DNA of 64,000 nucleotides from Bifidobacterium sp. WK012_4_13 (lineage in GTDB: Bacteria; Actinomycetota; Actinomycetes; Actinomycetales; Bifidobacteriaceae): NCBI RefSeq assembly GCF_041080835.1, contig NZ_CP129683.1, positions 1,302,001 to 1,366,000 on the forward strand, read 5' to 3'. Numbering within the stretch: position 1 is the first letter of the stretch; every line of letters begins with the position of its first letter. Positions 9,032 to 17,791 of this stretch are shown here, piece after piece. Below the pieces are notes generated by a model, which saw only the letters and a list, made by a program, of their open reading frames with translations, searched no databases and was not told the DNA's origin. A program made the position numbers and the translations under genes.

Positions 9032-12000
9032 TCAGCGCTTGCCCATCTTCCAAGTCAAACGCTTCAAAGCCGCACCGCAGGCAGCCATCATCATCACAGC
9101 CAGGGCGACGATCGAAACGTTAACACCTGTTTTGACAAGCTTGTCTCCCTTGTATACCGACTCGGTGGAACCGGTCTGTGTCTTGGAGTCTGGGGTGTCG
9201 TTGCCATCTGCGACGTGTGATCCACCCGGCGACCCTCCATTGCCTTCATCACCCGTGGTGTCATCTGCATGGCTGTCAGAACCCTGATTATCGGATCCCT
9301 GGCTGCCACCATCGGCTGGAGCCTTCTTCTCGACAGCCTGCACATAGCTGACTGGCGAAGTGACGGTTCCTCCATACTGATTACTCACGACCGCATACCA
9401 GCCATGCGTTCCGACAGATGCGTTCTTCCAGGAGACCTCGGCGGTCAAAGGCAGGCCATTTTCAGTATCGGCCGTTTGCTCGGAGAGGCTTTCAACCCCC
9501 GATGCGAGCCCTCGCACGAGACCGAGCTTCTCCTGGCTGACATGCCTCGTCTGCGACACGGCGTTAGCACTCGCGATCAGGGTGCTGCCCTGCAAGTCCG
9601 CAGCGAACTCATCCGTGGAGATGCGCTTTTCAGAATTCTGCGCCGTTCTCGGCTTGATTCCCAGCTCGGAGAGATCGACAGTGAATTCCTCGTCAGAGGG
9701 TTTGAAACTCGACGAAGCAACAGTCTGAGAGCCGTACTTCTGAAGCGATGGCGAATACGTCCTCACCTCCATCGTGCCGTTCTGCGTATTGACGTGCATG
9801 AGCCGAAGGAAGCCCATGCCGCCCTCATCCAACGCCTGGTAGTCGAAGAGAAGATTCAGAACATTGCGGTCAGGCTTGCCGTCGCCATCGGAATCGATGC
9901 GTGACACGGTTTTCTGAGCACTGTGATAATGACCGGAGAACACCATCTTGACGTTCTTGTTGGGAATGACCACCTGCTTGTATATCTCCTGAGGGATGAG
10001 CCCCAAGCCTCCGGACGCGAGTAGGTACTCATGGAAGTTGAGGATGGCGACCCGGTTCGGATACTGCGCGAGAATCTGATTCGTCCAATCGATCTCATCC
10101 TGTTCGACACCCCAGCCCACGGAAACGACGATGAAATCGATGCCGCCTGCAGAAATGAGATCGTAATGGCCGCGGTTGTCTTCGAAGCTTCCGCCATACC
10201 AAGGGTTGGAGTCATATCTGCTTTCTCCGAAGTTCTTCGAGAAGTTGACATAGTTCTCGTCCTTGTGATCGACGTCATGGTTTCCCGCCAGCACACCATA
10301 GGGGAAATTGGCATCGTCAAGCTTCTTGTACTGAGCATCGGCGCGATCCCATTGAGCCTGAATATCCGCATCATCTACGATATCGCCGGTATGGAACAGA
10401 TACTGGATGTTCATTGCCTTGCGATTGTTGATCAGCCAGTTGTGAATGTTCTCCTGATGCTGGTAATACCCGTCATCATCGTAATTGGCGTTGTAATACT
10501 GCGTATCCGACTCCCAGGCGAAGGTGAAATCGTAATCGCTGCGGGCAGTTGCCTCCTGCGATATCGCATCATCGTTCATCGTCACCACAGGATTGCCGTC
10601 AGCTCCATCGATGGTGGAGGTCGTGGCAGATTCGGGACTCTTCAAGCCATTGGGATTGGTGTTCTCGGACGATGCGTCGTCGCTCAGATTACCAGAGGCA
10701 TACCCAGCACCATTCTGAACCACCACACTCATCTGATTGTCTGCAACATGGTCCTTGTTCACCACATTCTGCGCTATGCTCACCTTCCCATCCTCGTCCG
10801 CGCAAACACGTGAAACCTTGTCCCATGCACCGGTGGCAGTGTTCTTCACGAAGGCATAGATGTCAGCGTTCGCCTCGGCAGTGCCACTCCAATGAAGCGT
10901 CGTCGTGGCATCCGCATCCTTCGCAATCGCATCGGGAATGCTCACGGTGAACGACTGGTAGGGGAAACCATTGTCGGTCGCTGTCGTCGTGACCACCTTG
11001 CCATCGGCATCGTCCAACTTCGCCGCATCGGAGGCAGATACCGCTTCGCCAACGGTTGACGTGGCAAGTCCTGACTGAGTCGTTATCCCCGCAGCTACCG
11101 ACACCTGCTTCGAATTTCCAGGCTTGTACTCCTCGCCGGCATAAAACTTCACATTCAACTCATCGCCAGGATTGCCCTGAGCAGTTACGCTCAGCTTCGG
11201 ATCGCTCGTGGCGCTTCCATCAACTGAATCGGTCGCGACGATGGTGGGATTCTCGGCATAGGTCATGAAGGAGACCGACTTTGTGGCCTCGTTGCCAGCC
11301 TTATCACTTACCGTGAAGGCCACCGTGTGCAATCCTGCCGCCAGACCCGCCGAAGCGGTCTTGTAGGGAAGAGTGATGCTCTTCGCCTCACCGCTGCCAT
11401 CCGTCAACGTTGCGCTCAGCGCACCTGTCTCGTCTGCGGCAGGAATCCCTGACGTTGCATCGCTCGCACTCGCGTTGATGACGATATTGCCGCGAAGCGT
11501 GTTCGATGCGCTTGCGTCCGCCGAAATCTCCGGCTCGATGGAAGGCTTGGTGTTGTCAACGATGACCTGAGATTTCGCCTCGCCCGCCTGCGCATGTGCC
11601 TCTACGTCATGCTCTCCATCGGTGACCTTCGATGTATCCCATGAGTACTGGCTGGACATCACCGACGAGGGGTCAATGGTGAAATCGAGACGTATGTATT
11701 CATATTGACCCGACGAATCACCTATCTTGATCGAACTCTGCGCATTGGCGACTTCGTCGGTCACGTCCTTTTCGGTCACTGTGCCCGTCGCTCCAGGGCT
11801 CACCGCCGCGACAGCCTTGCTGACCTTGAGATGCGTGCCATCGGGCAGCACGAGTCTGATATTCGAAGCCAGATAGTTGTCTGCGTTTTCGGTGTTGACG
11901 TTGCCTTGGTCATCGAGAATGTCGGTCGCGCTCGACTTGGTTCCGGAATTCATATACAGCGAAAGAGTGTTGTCGTGGATTTGCTCCAACGGCACTGGGA

Positions 12001-14296
12001 AGGAGACCGTCTGGGTATCCCCATACGTGCCGTCGTCAAAGCTTCCGATGACGTTGTCCTTCCAGTCATCCTCTGTCGGAGTTCCGGTAATGACCGTTTT
12101 CGTTGTGAATGAATTGAAGAAGAAGATATCAGTCTGCGTAATCTCAGCCGCAATGTATGGTTCCGATTCCAGTGACCCGCTCACGTCGCTTGAATCGATG
12201 GCTTGAGAGTCCACCGACATCTTCGGTAGGTCGGAAGAGCTCGTCCCCGTTGCGCGAAGCGTGACTTTTCCACGAAGGAATTGCCCTTCCTGCACGTTCA
12301 GGCGCACCTTGGCATCAGAAAAGTCAGTATTGACGATGGACTTGGCCGTCTCAGTGAACACCGGATTGATGCCGTCAGAGATTTCAAGATAATAGTCGAC
12401 ATCCTTCACGCCGATGAGATCGATCTTATTCTCGGTGTAGCCGTAGGTATCGCTTCCCGCAGGCTTCGTCAAGTTATGAGACGTGTATGTTTTCTCTCCC
12501 GCATGTCGAATAAAAAGTGATACTCGATTGAGAGCCACTTTCGAAGTGATGTCAAAGGAGAATGCCAAATCCTCATCCGATCCGAACGAAGTTGGCGTGT
12601 TGTCTTTCACATCTGGAGCTGACGGCGCCGCAGGATATGAATATGGCGTTGCACGAATGTCGTCATCTTGCACCGATCCGGGAGTCGGGGCCTGATCGCT
12701 TCTTCCCAATTTGGTCTCATTTTGCCCTGCAGAATACACATATTGCAAGGAGTGGGTGCTTCCGGTGAGATTTGTCGAAGCGTTGTCAGGATATGACGCA
12801 CTGGAGATAAGCGTCTTGGTTTTCGTTTCGATCTTAAGCATCCGGGCCGAATTGTTGGCCATGCCGGCAGAGGAGATCTCGAAGAGATTCGTTCCCAGAA
12901 CAAGGGCTTTATCAGCTGCAAGGCCGAAGTTCTTGTTGAAGTCTGCAGCCGTCATCTGGTCATTCGGGCCGTTCTTGATCCAGAAGACAATCGAGGTACC
13001 AGCAGGAATGGTGATGTCATTCTGCACTGCTGGCCATTCGACGTCACCGCTGTCACCCTGCTCCGGGTAGCTGTAATACAACGAATAATTATTGGAAAAA
13101 TCAATTGTCCTATTTGCTATATTCGTAACCTCGATGAATTCATACCCATCGGCACCGCCAACATTTGCAGTATCAGGGGCAATTTCAGTGATCACCAGCG
13201 GAACAGTCGCCTTGTCATACTCATTTGCAGGCTTCGCAGACAACGCAATGGTCGCTCCTTCTCCCACGGTTTGAACGCCGTCAACGTCAGTCGCGACGAA
13301 TTCATAGGAGATGCTCGTCTTCCCTGTCAGCTTCCCGGCAGGAATAGTGAAGACCCATTCATCACTGCTCCGATTGCCGTCGAACGATGAATCGGCAAAG
13401 CTGGCATCAACGTTGGTTTTGGTATAGAGACGAACCGAACCTATGGAATCCAGACCATCCGATGACGATGCCTTGACTGCCAGCTTGATCGCATCCGAGT
13501 CGTTCGCAGTGGCAGGAGCATCGGAAACATCGGTGAGAACGATCTTGCGAGCGCTTGTCTGCGGCCAGGAAGCCGGAATCTGCCCCTCGACCGTCGTTCC
13601 CGGAGTAGCCGCATTGTTGATGGAAAGCGTGCCGATTCCCTGCTCATCGTATGCATAGTTGATGGTGGTGTCGGTGTCGCCGCTCGTGGAATAGCTCACC
13701 GAATTCGTCGCATGCGTGGATCTTTGAGTCAGCACAAGCGTTCGCTGACTCGTGTTTGACATACCAGCTCCCTTGGAAATGGTGAACAATGTGGAGTTCA
13801 TGACAAGCTGGGGGTCGTTCTGGGTGCGATCCTTCCAGAATGCGTTGAAGTCCGCGTCTGTGCTGAGCGCGGGGCTTATGCCTTCGGCCGTCACATTCGC
13901 ATAGTTATCCCACAGGACTACCGAACCCTTGGCAGGTATCTGTGGATTCTGGGCATTGCCGCCGGCTGCCGCATCGAAGGCTTCAGGCGTCCAGTCGACG
14001 CCGTTATAGGTCAGGCTCAGGTCGCTCACACTCACGGGCTTCTCGCTGACGTTCGTAAGCTCTATGAATTCACCGATATTGACCGACTGCTTCACGCCAT
14101 TTGCATCGGTGAATGAACCGTTTGCGGTCTTTACCGCAAGTTCGGTCATAACCACGGGCATTGCTCCTGTGATGCTTGCCTGGCTTGATTCCGCCGCCGC
14201 CGGCTTGGCGACCAAGCCCGCAGTAAGGGCCATCACCGATGCAATCAAGACCGACACCACCTTCATGCCGCCGTATCTCATACGCTTCTCCCTCAT
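9032..14296 (-). CDS. Giant cell-wall lamin-tail / calcineurin-like phosphoesterase
   Basis: A 1754-residue secreted protein. The signal peptide ends near AAAESS. Two lamin-tail-domain-like segments follow (about 45-180, VVMTELAV...GEFIELTNVS; about 365-500, LVITEIAPD...EFIEVTN), then several Ig-like beta modules. A calcineurin-like phosphoesterase spans about 1255-1460 with metal motifs SDTQ, HTGDIVDD, AGNHDVD, NFHEY and SGHYHS. The C-terminus has a Gly/Ser/Asp-rich spacer, then KLVKTG, a hydrophobic helix and a basic tail (KMGKR), which is a sortase-signal architecture with LVKTG instead of LPxTG. It is likely an extracellular phosphatase or nucleotidase/phosphodiesterase tethered to the wall. 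ATG 14296 and ATG 14281 both have a plausible GGGAAG/AGGGAG. PhoP-like repeats lie about 115-160 bp upstream. Confidence 0.85.
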   Translation of the reverse strand: MREKRMRYGGMKVVSVLIASVMALTAGLVAKPAAAESSQASITGAMPVVMTELAVKTANGSFTDANGVKQSVNIGEFIELTNVSEKPVSVSDLSLTYNGVDWTPEAFDAAAGGNAQNPQIPAKGSVVLWDNYANVTAEGISPALSTDADFNAFWKDRTQNDPQLVMNSTLFTISKGAGMSNTSQRTLVLTQRSTHATNSVSYSTSGDTDTTINYAYDEQGIGTLSINNAATPGTTVEGQIPASWPQTSARKIVLTDVSDAPATANDSDAIKLAVKASSSDGLDSIGSVRLYTKTNVDASFADSSFDGNRSSDEWVFTIPAGKLTGKTSISYEFVATDVDGVQTVGEGATIALSAKPANEYDKATVPLVITEIAPDTANVGGADGYEFIEVTNIANRTIDFSNNYSLYYSYPEQGDSGDVEWPAVQNDITIPAGTSIVFWIKNGPNDQMTAADFNKNFGLAADKALVLGTNLFEISSAGMANNSARMLKIETKTKTLISSASYPDNASTNLTGSTHSLQYVYSAGQNETKLGRSDQAPTPGSVQDDDIRATPYSYPAAPSAPDVKDNTPTSFGSDEDLAFSFDITSKVALNRVSLFIRHAGEKTYTSHNLTKPAGSDTYGYTENKIDLIGVKDVDYYLEISDGINPVFTETAKSIVNTDFSDAKVRLNVQEGQFLRGKVTLRATGTSSSDLPKMSVDSQAIDSSDVSGSLESEPYIAAEITQTDIFFFNSFTTKTVITGTPTEDDWKDNVIGSFDDGTYGDTQTVSFPVPLEQIHDNTLSLYMNSGTKSSATDILDDQGNVNTENADNYLASNIRLVLPDGTHLKVSKAVAAVSPGATGTVTEKDVTDEVANAQSSIKIGDSSGQYEYIRLDFTIDPSSVMSSQYSWDTSKVTDGEHDVEAHAQAGEAKSQVIVDNTKPSIEPEISADASASNTLRGNIVINASASDATSGIPAADETGALSATLTDGSGEAKSITLPYKTASAGLAAGLHTVAFTVSDKAGNEATKSVSFMTYAENPTIVATDSVDGSATSDPKLSVTAQGNPGDELNVKFYAGEEYKPGNSKQVSVAAGITTQSGLATSTVGEAVSASDAAKLDDADGKVVTTTATDNGFPYQSFTVSIPDAIAKDADATTTLHWSGTAEANADIYAFVKNTATGAWDKVSRVCADEDGKVSIAQNVVNKDHVADNQMSVVVQNGAGYASGNLSDDASSENTNPNGLKSPESATTSTIDGADGNPVVTMNDDAISQEATARSDYDFTFAWESDTQYYNANYDDDGYYQHQENIHNWLINNRKAMNIQYLFHTGDIVDDADIQAQWDRADAQYKKLDDANFPYGVLAGNHDVDHKDENYVNFSKNFGESRYDSNPWYGGSFEDNRGHYDLISAGGIDFIVVSVGWGVEQDEIDWTNQILAQYPNRVAILNFHEYLLASGGLGLIPQEIYKQVVIPNKNVKMVFSGHYHSAQKTVSRIDSDGDGKPDRNVLNLLFDYQALDEGGMGFLRLMHVNTQNGTMEVRTYSPSLQKYGSQTVASSSFKPSDEEFTVDLSELGIKPRTAQNSEKRISTDEFAADLQGSTLIASANAVSQTRHVSQEKLGLVRGLASGVESLSEQTADTENGLPLTAEVSWKNASVGTHGWYAVVSNQYGGTVTSPVSYVQAVEKKAPADGGSQGSDNQGSDSHADDTTGDEGNGGSPGGSHVADGNDTPDSKTQTGSTESVYKGDKLVKTGVNVSIVALAVMMMAACGAALKRLTWKMGKR

Positions 14297-14410
14297 ATTC
14301 TTCCCTTTTCTCTTGCCGCTGATCTCACTATTGCGATCGCAACTCCCTGTGAACGAGCATTGCTCACGATACGGGAGCTCGATATGGCGGCATTCAGGAA
14401 TCTTGAAGAT

Positions 14411-14457
14411 TTCATCAAGTATTGTCGTAGATTCATCACGGATTCACTGTGAATTCA
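14411..14457. promoter_or_regulatory. Phased TTCA direct repeats resembling a PhoP box
   Basis: TTCA occurs at 14432, 14443 and 14454, exactly 11 bp apart, with a further TTCATCA at 14411 (21 bp upstream). Actinobacterial PhoP sites are built of 11-nt direct repeat units starting GTTCA/ATTCA. The array lies upstream of the secreted phosphoesterase gene. The next 230 bases up to 14704 show nothing else I can support. The regulator identity is inference. Confidence 0.45.
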
Positions 14458-14704
14458 TTGTCGCCGTGCTGTCGCTATGAGAGAGTGGCGACGTGCACGA
14501 CCTGGGTGCGTGCAGTTGGAACTGGCTGCGTCCAGATTCAGCCGACAGTCAGGCACATCTTGGTATCCCATGACCATGAAACGAAAAGACTGCAGTGACA
14601 CGGTGCGAGGTTTTCGAAGAAACGAACGAGTGCGAGGATGATTTCAGAAAAGCACACGCCTACGCATTGCCCATTCATCCATGACATGTGTTATCGTGTT
14701 CAGG

Positions 14705-14734
14705 TTGCATAAAACGGTTCATCTGGATTATGCT
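14705..14734 (+). promoter_or_regulatory. Predicted promoter of tRNA-Ser
   Basis: TTGCAT (14705-14710) and TATGCT (14729-14734) are separated by 18 bp, placing a start about 10 nt before the tRNA 5' end. Confidence 0.5.
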
Positions 14735-14751
14735 GGTTTTTTTGTGACACT

Positions 14752-14836
14752 GGAGGATTCGCCTAGTGGTCTATGGCGCACGCTTGGAAAGCGTGTTGGT
14801 GTAACAGCCTCACGAGTTCGAATCTCGTATCCTCCG
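14752..14836 (+). tRNA. tRNA-Ser (anticodon GGA)
   Basis: Acceptor stem GGAGGAT/ATCCTCC with discriminator G, anticodon arm CGCTTGGAAAGCG giving anticodon GGA, an extended variable arm as expected for class II serine tRNA, and the T-arm ACGAGTTCGAATCTCGT. No CCA is encoded. The following 390 bases to the next gene hold only a 13-bp palindrome, ATACATAATGTAT, at 14991-15003, and a 7-bp hairpin (15166-15211) in the leader of that gene. Confidence 0.95.
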
Positions 14837-15227
14837 CTCTCAGGGTTTCGATTGATTCACGAAGCCTATCCCTCTGCGTTTGTCTGAGAACGCGATGCTA
14901 TCGCCGGCTGTTCCCCATAACTTCCCTCACCGAATTGCTCAAAGTCAGACGAGACGATTGCCAGACTGAGAACGCTCATGGTTTGATAATATACATAATG
15001 TATGAGATAGCATCGAATCGGTAAGACGGCTGCTCTGACAAAATCGGATCCGCCTGGCACGTCCTCACGAACACACCGAAACGAACATTATTTTTGTTAC
15101 ATATCTCATATCCATTTCGCAGGAATACTAGAGTATCCGAGTTCGAAGAATGGTATTTTGAACAGGCAGAGGACCACAGTCGCCGTGATTCCCATGTGCA
15201 CGACCCTCTGCGGAGAGGGAAAATCGA

Positions 15228-16505
15228 ATGACATTGTTGCCCGACAACCGCTGGACCCGTGCCGTTGCACCCGCACTATTGCTCCATATTTCCATAGGAA
15301 CCGTCTATTGCTGGAGCGTTTTCAAACAACTCATCGCCGACGAGCTTCAGGCATCGCCGGGAGTCATCGAATGGGGATTCTCATTGGCCATCTTCTTCCT
15401 GGGAATGTCGGCTGCATTCCTTGGACCGATGGTTGAAAAGGACCTCAGAAAATCCGCCCTCATATCGACCATCTGCTTTGTCACCGGCTTTGTAGGAACT
15501 GGCGTAAGCATTGCCACGCATTTCGTTCCCGGCATTTTCATCTTCTATGGCGGAGTGATGGGCATCGGTCTGGGAATCGGCTATCTCACCCCAGTCAAGA
15601 ATCTCATGCTCTGGTTCTCGAAGAACAAAGGCCTCGCAACGGGCATCGCAGTGGCAGGCTTCGGCCTCTCCAAGGCCATTGCAAGCCCGATCATGGAATA
15701 TCTGATCGAGGGAGTCGGCCTTGTCAACATGTTCTACATTCTCGGCGCCGTGTATGCGGTGCTGATGCTCCTTGGATTCGCGCTGATCAAGCGTCCTGAA
15801 GGGTATGTCTATTCCGCGCCGCCAAGGGAATCACGTCGTGGGGCATTGCTTCGCAAACCACTGTTCTGGGGAATCTGGATCGCTTTCTATCTGAACATCA
15901 CATGCGGTCTGGCTCTGATCTCGCAGGAAAAAGACATTCTCAAGGACATTCTGCACCAGCTGCCGCAGTATGCTCAGCTTTCACCAAACGATTTCTCGAT
16001 TGCCATTGCTGGCATCATCGCAACGGTTCTTTCCGTCGACGCAATCTTCAACGCAGCCGGTCGTCTCGGCTTCGCTACACTGTCAGACCACATGAAGCGC
16101 CGCGAATCCAGCTATGTCATCATCTTCGTCATGTCCATCGCAATCTGCGCGCTGCAACTGGTGACCCACAGCATCGACAACGCACTGCTCTGGGTGGTCC
16201 TGGCAATGCTGTTCCTGATCAACGCAGGCTACGGCGGCGGATTCTCGACACTTCCGGTGCTGCTTGAGCAGCACTTCGGAATCAAAAGCGTGTCAACCAC
16301 GCACGGGCTCACGCTCAGCGCATGGGGGTTTGCCGGTCTGTCCGGCAACCAGCTCGCCTCATTCGTCGTAACGCACACATCCGACCAATCACACCGCTAC
16401 GCGGCAGTGATCCCTGTGATCACTGTCCTCTACGCAGTCGCGCTGATTTCCATCTGGCTCGTTTCGCGCGCCAGACCCGCACTCGCCACCGAACGAACCA
16501 TATAG
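15228..16505 (+). CDS. OFA-family MFS transporter (oxalate/formate antiporter-like)
   Basis: A 425-residue, 12-helix major facilitator of the OFA type. The start LLLHISIGTVYCWSVFK is the family's diagnostic first helix (GxxYxWSVF). It is followed by GMSAAFLGPMVEK, GGVMGIGLGIGYLTPVKNLM, LWFSKNKGLATGIAVAGFGL and, in the second half, GYGGGFSTLPVLLEQHFG. Characterised members exchange oxalate, formate or other small carboxylates, but many annotated members are unassigned, so the substrate is open. ATG 15228 follows GGAGAGGG by 8 nt. No frc/oxc oxalate genes are adjacent, which argues against a dedicated oxalate system here. Transcription ends at the strong hairpin at 16519-16560. Confidence 0.85.
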   Translation: MTLLPDNRWTRAVAPALLLHISIGTVYCWSVFKQLIADELQASPGVIEWGFSLAIFFLGMSAAFLGPMVEKDLRKSALISTICFVTGFVGTGVSIATHFVPGIFIFYGGVMGIGLGIGYLTPVKNLMLWFSKNKGLATGIAVAGFGLSKAIASPIMEYLIEGVGLVNMFYILGAVYAVLMLLGFALIKRPEGYVYSAPPRESRRGALLRKPLFWGIWIAFYLNITCGLALISQEKDILKDILHQLPQYAQLSPNDFSIAIAGIIATVLSVDAIFNAAGRLGFATLSDHMKRRESSYVIIFVMSIAICALQLVTHSIDNALLWVVLAMLFLINAGYGGGFSTLPVLLEQHFGIKSVSTTHGLTLSAWGFAGLSGNQLASFVVTHTSDQSHRYAAVIPVITVLYAVALISIWLVSRARPALATERTI

Positions 16506-16518
16506 CGTTCGTTCACAG

Positions 16519-16560
16519 GGCGCGTCCGTGACGCATCAGCAAGCGTGTCACGGACGCGCC
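16519..16560 (+). terminator. Strong hairpin terminator after the OFA transporter
   Basis: Perfect 14-bp GC-rich stem (GGCGCGTCCGTGAC with GTCACGGACGCGCC) around a 14-nt loop that can pair further, followed by TTCTCC. Confidence 0.75.
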
Positions 16561-16596
16561 TTCTCCATCATGACCGGCAATGACTATCCTTGCCGT

Positions 16597-17118
16597 ATGA
16601 CCTTCTTGGCATTTGCAGCCTTCACACTGTTCGTCGTACACGAATTCGAAGAAATCATCCGGTGCAGACCCTGGATAGAGCGACACGAGTCCGAAGCCCG
16701 ATATGCGCGTGACATGTGGATACGAAACCGCCGTGCATACCCCTCGACCGAAACGATCGCCGCGATGATTCTCGAAGAGGTCATATTGGCCGCGATAATT
16801 CTGCTGATTGCATCATCCTCCGGTTATCTCTCACTGGTATTCGCAGTGGTCTTTGGAAATTCCTTGCATCTTGTGGGTCACATCATCTCTGCAATGGCAT
16901 CAAAAGCATGGAATCCTGGTAGCATCACCGCTGCCATGACGCTACCGTTCAATATTGCAATACTTATCATTGTGTGGATGCATACGATTGCACGAGTGAG
17001 ATTCGGAGCCTTGCAGATCTTCACCGCATCGATTATCATCACAGCCGTCCTCGTCGCGAACCTGAGTATGCTCCACCATATTTCACCAAGGCTCGACGCG
17101 ATGATTCATCGAGGATAG
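16597..17118 (+). CDS. HXXEE-domain membrane protein
   Basis: A 173-residue integral membrane protein with about four to five helices. The first helix carries HEFEE (HxxEE), and later segments show SLHLVGH and a pair of His near the end (LHHIS), the pattern of the HXXEE family, whose function is unknown. The start was placed at ATG 16597 (MTFLAFAAF), right before the HEFEE helix. An ATG at 16570 is possible, but anything earlier would lie inside the terminator hairpin at 16519-16560. Neither start has a clear Shine-Dalgarno sequence. Convergent with the DUF523 gene 43 bp downstream. Confidence 0.7.
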   Translation: MTFLAFAAFTLFVVHEFEEIIRCRPWIERHESEARYARDMWIRNRRAYPSTETIAAMILEEVILAAIILLIASSSGYLSLVFAVVFGNSLHLVGHIISAMASKAWNPGSITAAMTLPFNIAILIIVWMHTIARVRFGALQIFTASIIITAVLVANLSMLHHISPRLDAMIHRG

Positions 17119-17161
17119 CCCACAGCGCGTCGAAGAGACGCATCCTTGCATGGCTGAACGG

Positions 17162-17659
17162 CTAGACAAATCGGGCAAGGTCTGGAATCAGATCGTCATC
17201 GATGAAGGGACGGACGGTTTCGGGGTTCAGTCGGGTATCCGGGAACACCTGCACGCCGCTGGAAGCCAGAAGCCTTGCCGTGACTCCCATTCCCTTGATC
17301 TTCGCACCAGTGAACGTGCCATCGTATATCACGTCCACCCCGCATGACGGGCTGCGGTCCTTCAGAAAGGCGACGGTGATGTTGTTGCGTTTCACCATGT
17401 TCAGCACGCGTTTCGCACCAAGCTCGTATGGAGCGGTGACATCCTTTCCCGTGCATTCCCTGACCCTACGGAACGAATGGCCATGCTCCCCATGGACGAT
17501 TTCCGCCGACGGGCGCGGAATCGCGAATCCGCCAAGAATCTCGGGGCAGGCCGAAACGGCCTGGCCGCGCTCGACCAGCCATTCAGCCAAGCTGTTACGA
17601 GCGTCAGAACCGTCATATCTGACTGCAAATCCAGCCAGACAAGCGCTCACCAAGATCAT
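17162..17659 (-). CDS. DUF523 / TudS-like desulfidase family protein
   Basis: A 165-residue protein of the DUF523 (YbbK) family. Conserved blocks are SACLAG..VRYDG (Cys7), SACPEILGGFAIPRPSAE (Cys38), FLKDRSPSCGVDVIYDG (Cys106) and GMGVTARLL. The three cysteines are those that bind an iron-sulfur cluster in the thiouracil desulfidase TudS of the same family; equating function with TudS is inference, since most DUF523 proteins are uncharacterised. Length is typical for the single-domain form. Located alone between convergent membrane protein and a hypothetical gene. Confidence 0.8.
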   Translation of the reverse strand: MILVSACLAGFAVRYDGSDARNSLAEWLVERGQAVSACPEILGGFAIPRPSAEIVHGEHGHSFRRVRECTGKDVTAPYELGAKRVLNMVKRNNITVAFLKDRSPSCGVDVIYDGTFTGAKIKGMGVTARLLASSGVQVFPDTRLNPETVRPFIDDDLIPDLARFV

Positions 17660-17759
17660 CGTCCACTCCCAAACCGTGCATGCAGGGAATCATCCCCGAG
17701 GATTCCGAATAGTGCATGACCATACAATCACACTGCGTCAACTTTTCTCATCACATACC

Positions 17760-17791
17760 AGGTGTGTTGCATATTAGGTGTGTTGCATATT
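17760..17791. repeat. Perfect 16-bp tandem duplication
   Basis: AGGTGTGTTGCATATT occurs twice in immediate succession (17760-17775 and 17776-17791). The second copy ends on the first base of the TAA stop codon (minus strand) of the gene at 17791-18663, so the duplication abuts the 3' end of that gene. Confidence 0.95.

Noticed and set aside
9269..10813. Long plus-strand frames inside the giant phosphoesterase gene
   Set aside because: The minus-strand protein has continuous recognisable domains across this DNA; the plus frames are low-information shadows.
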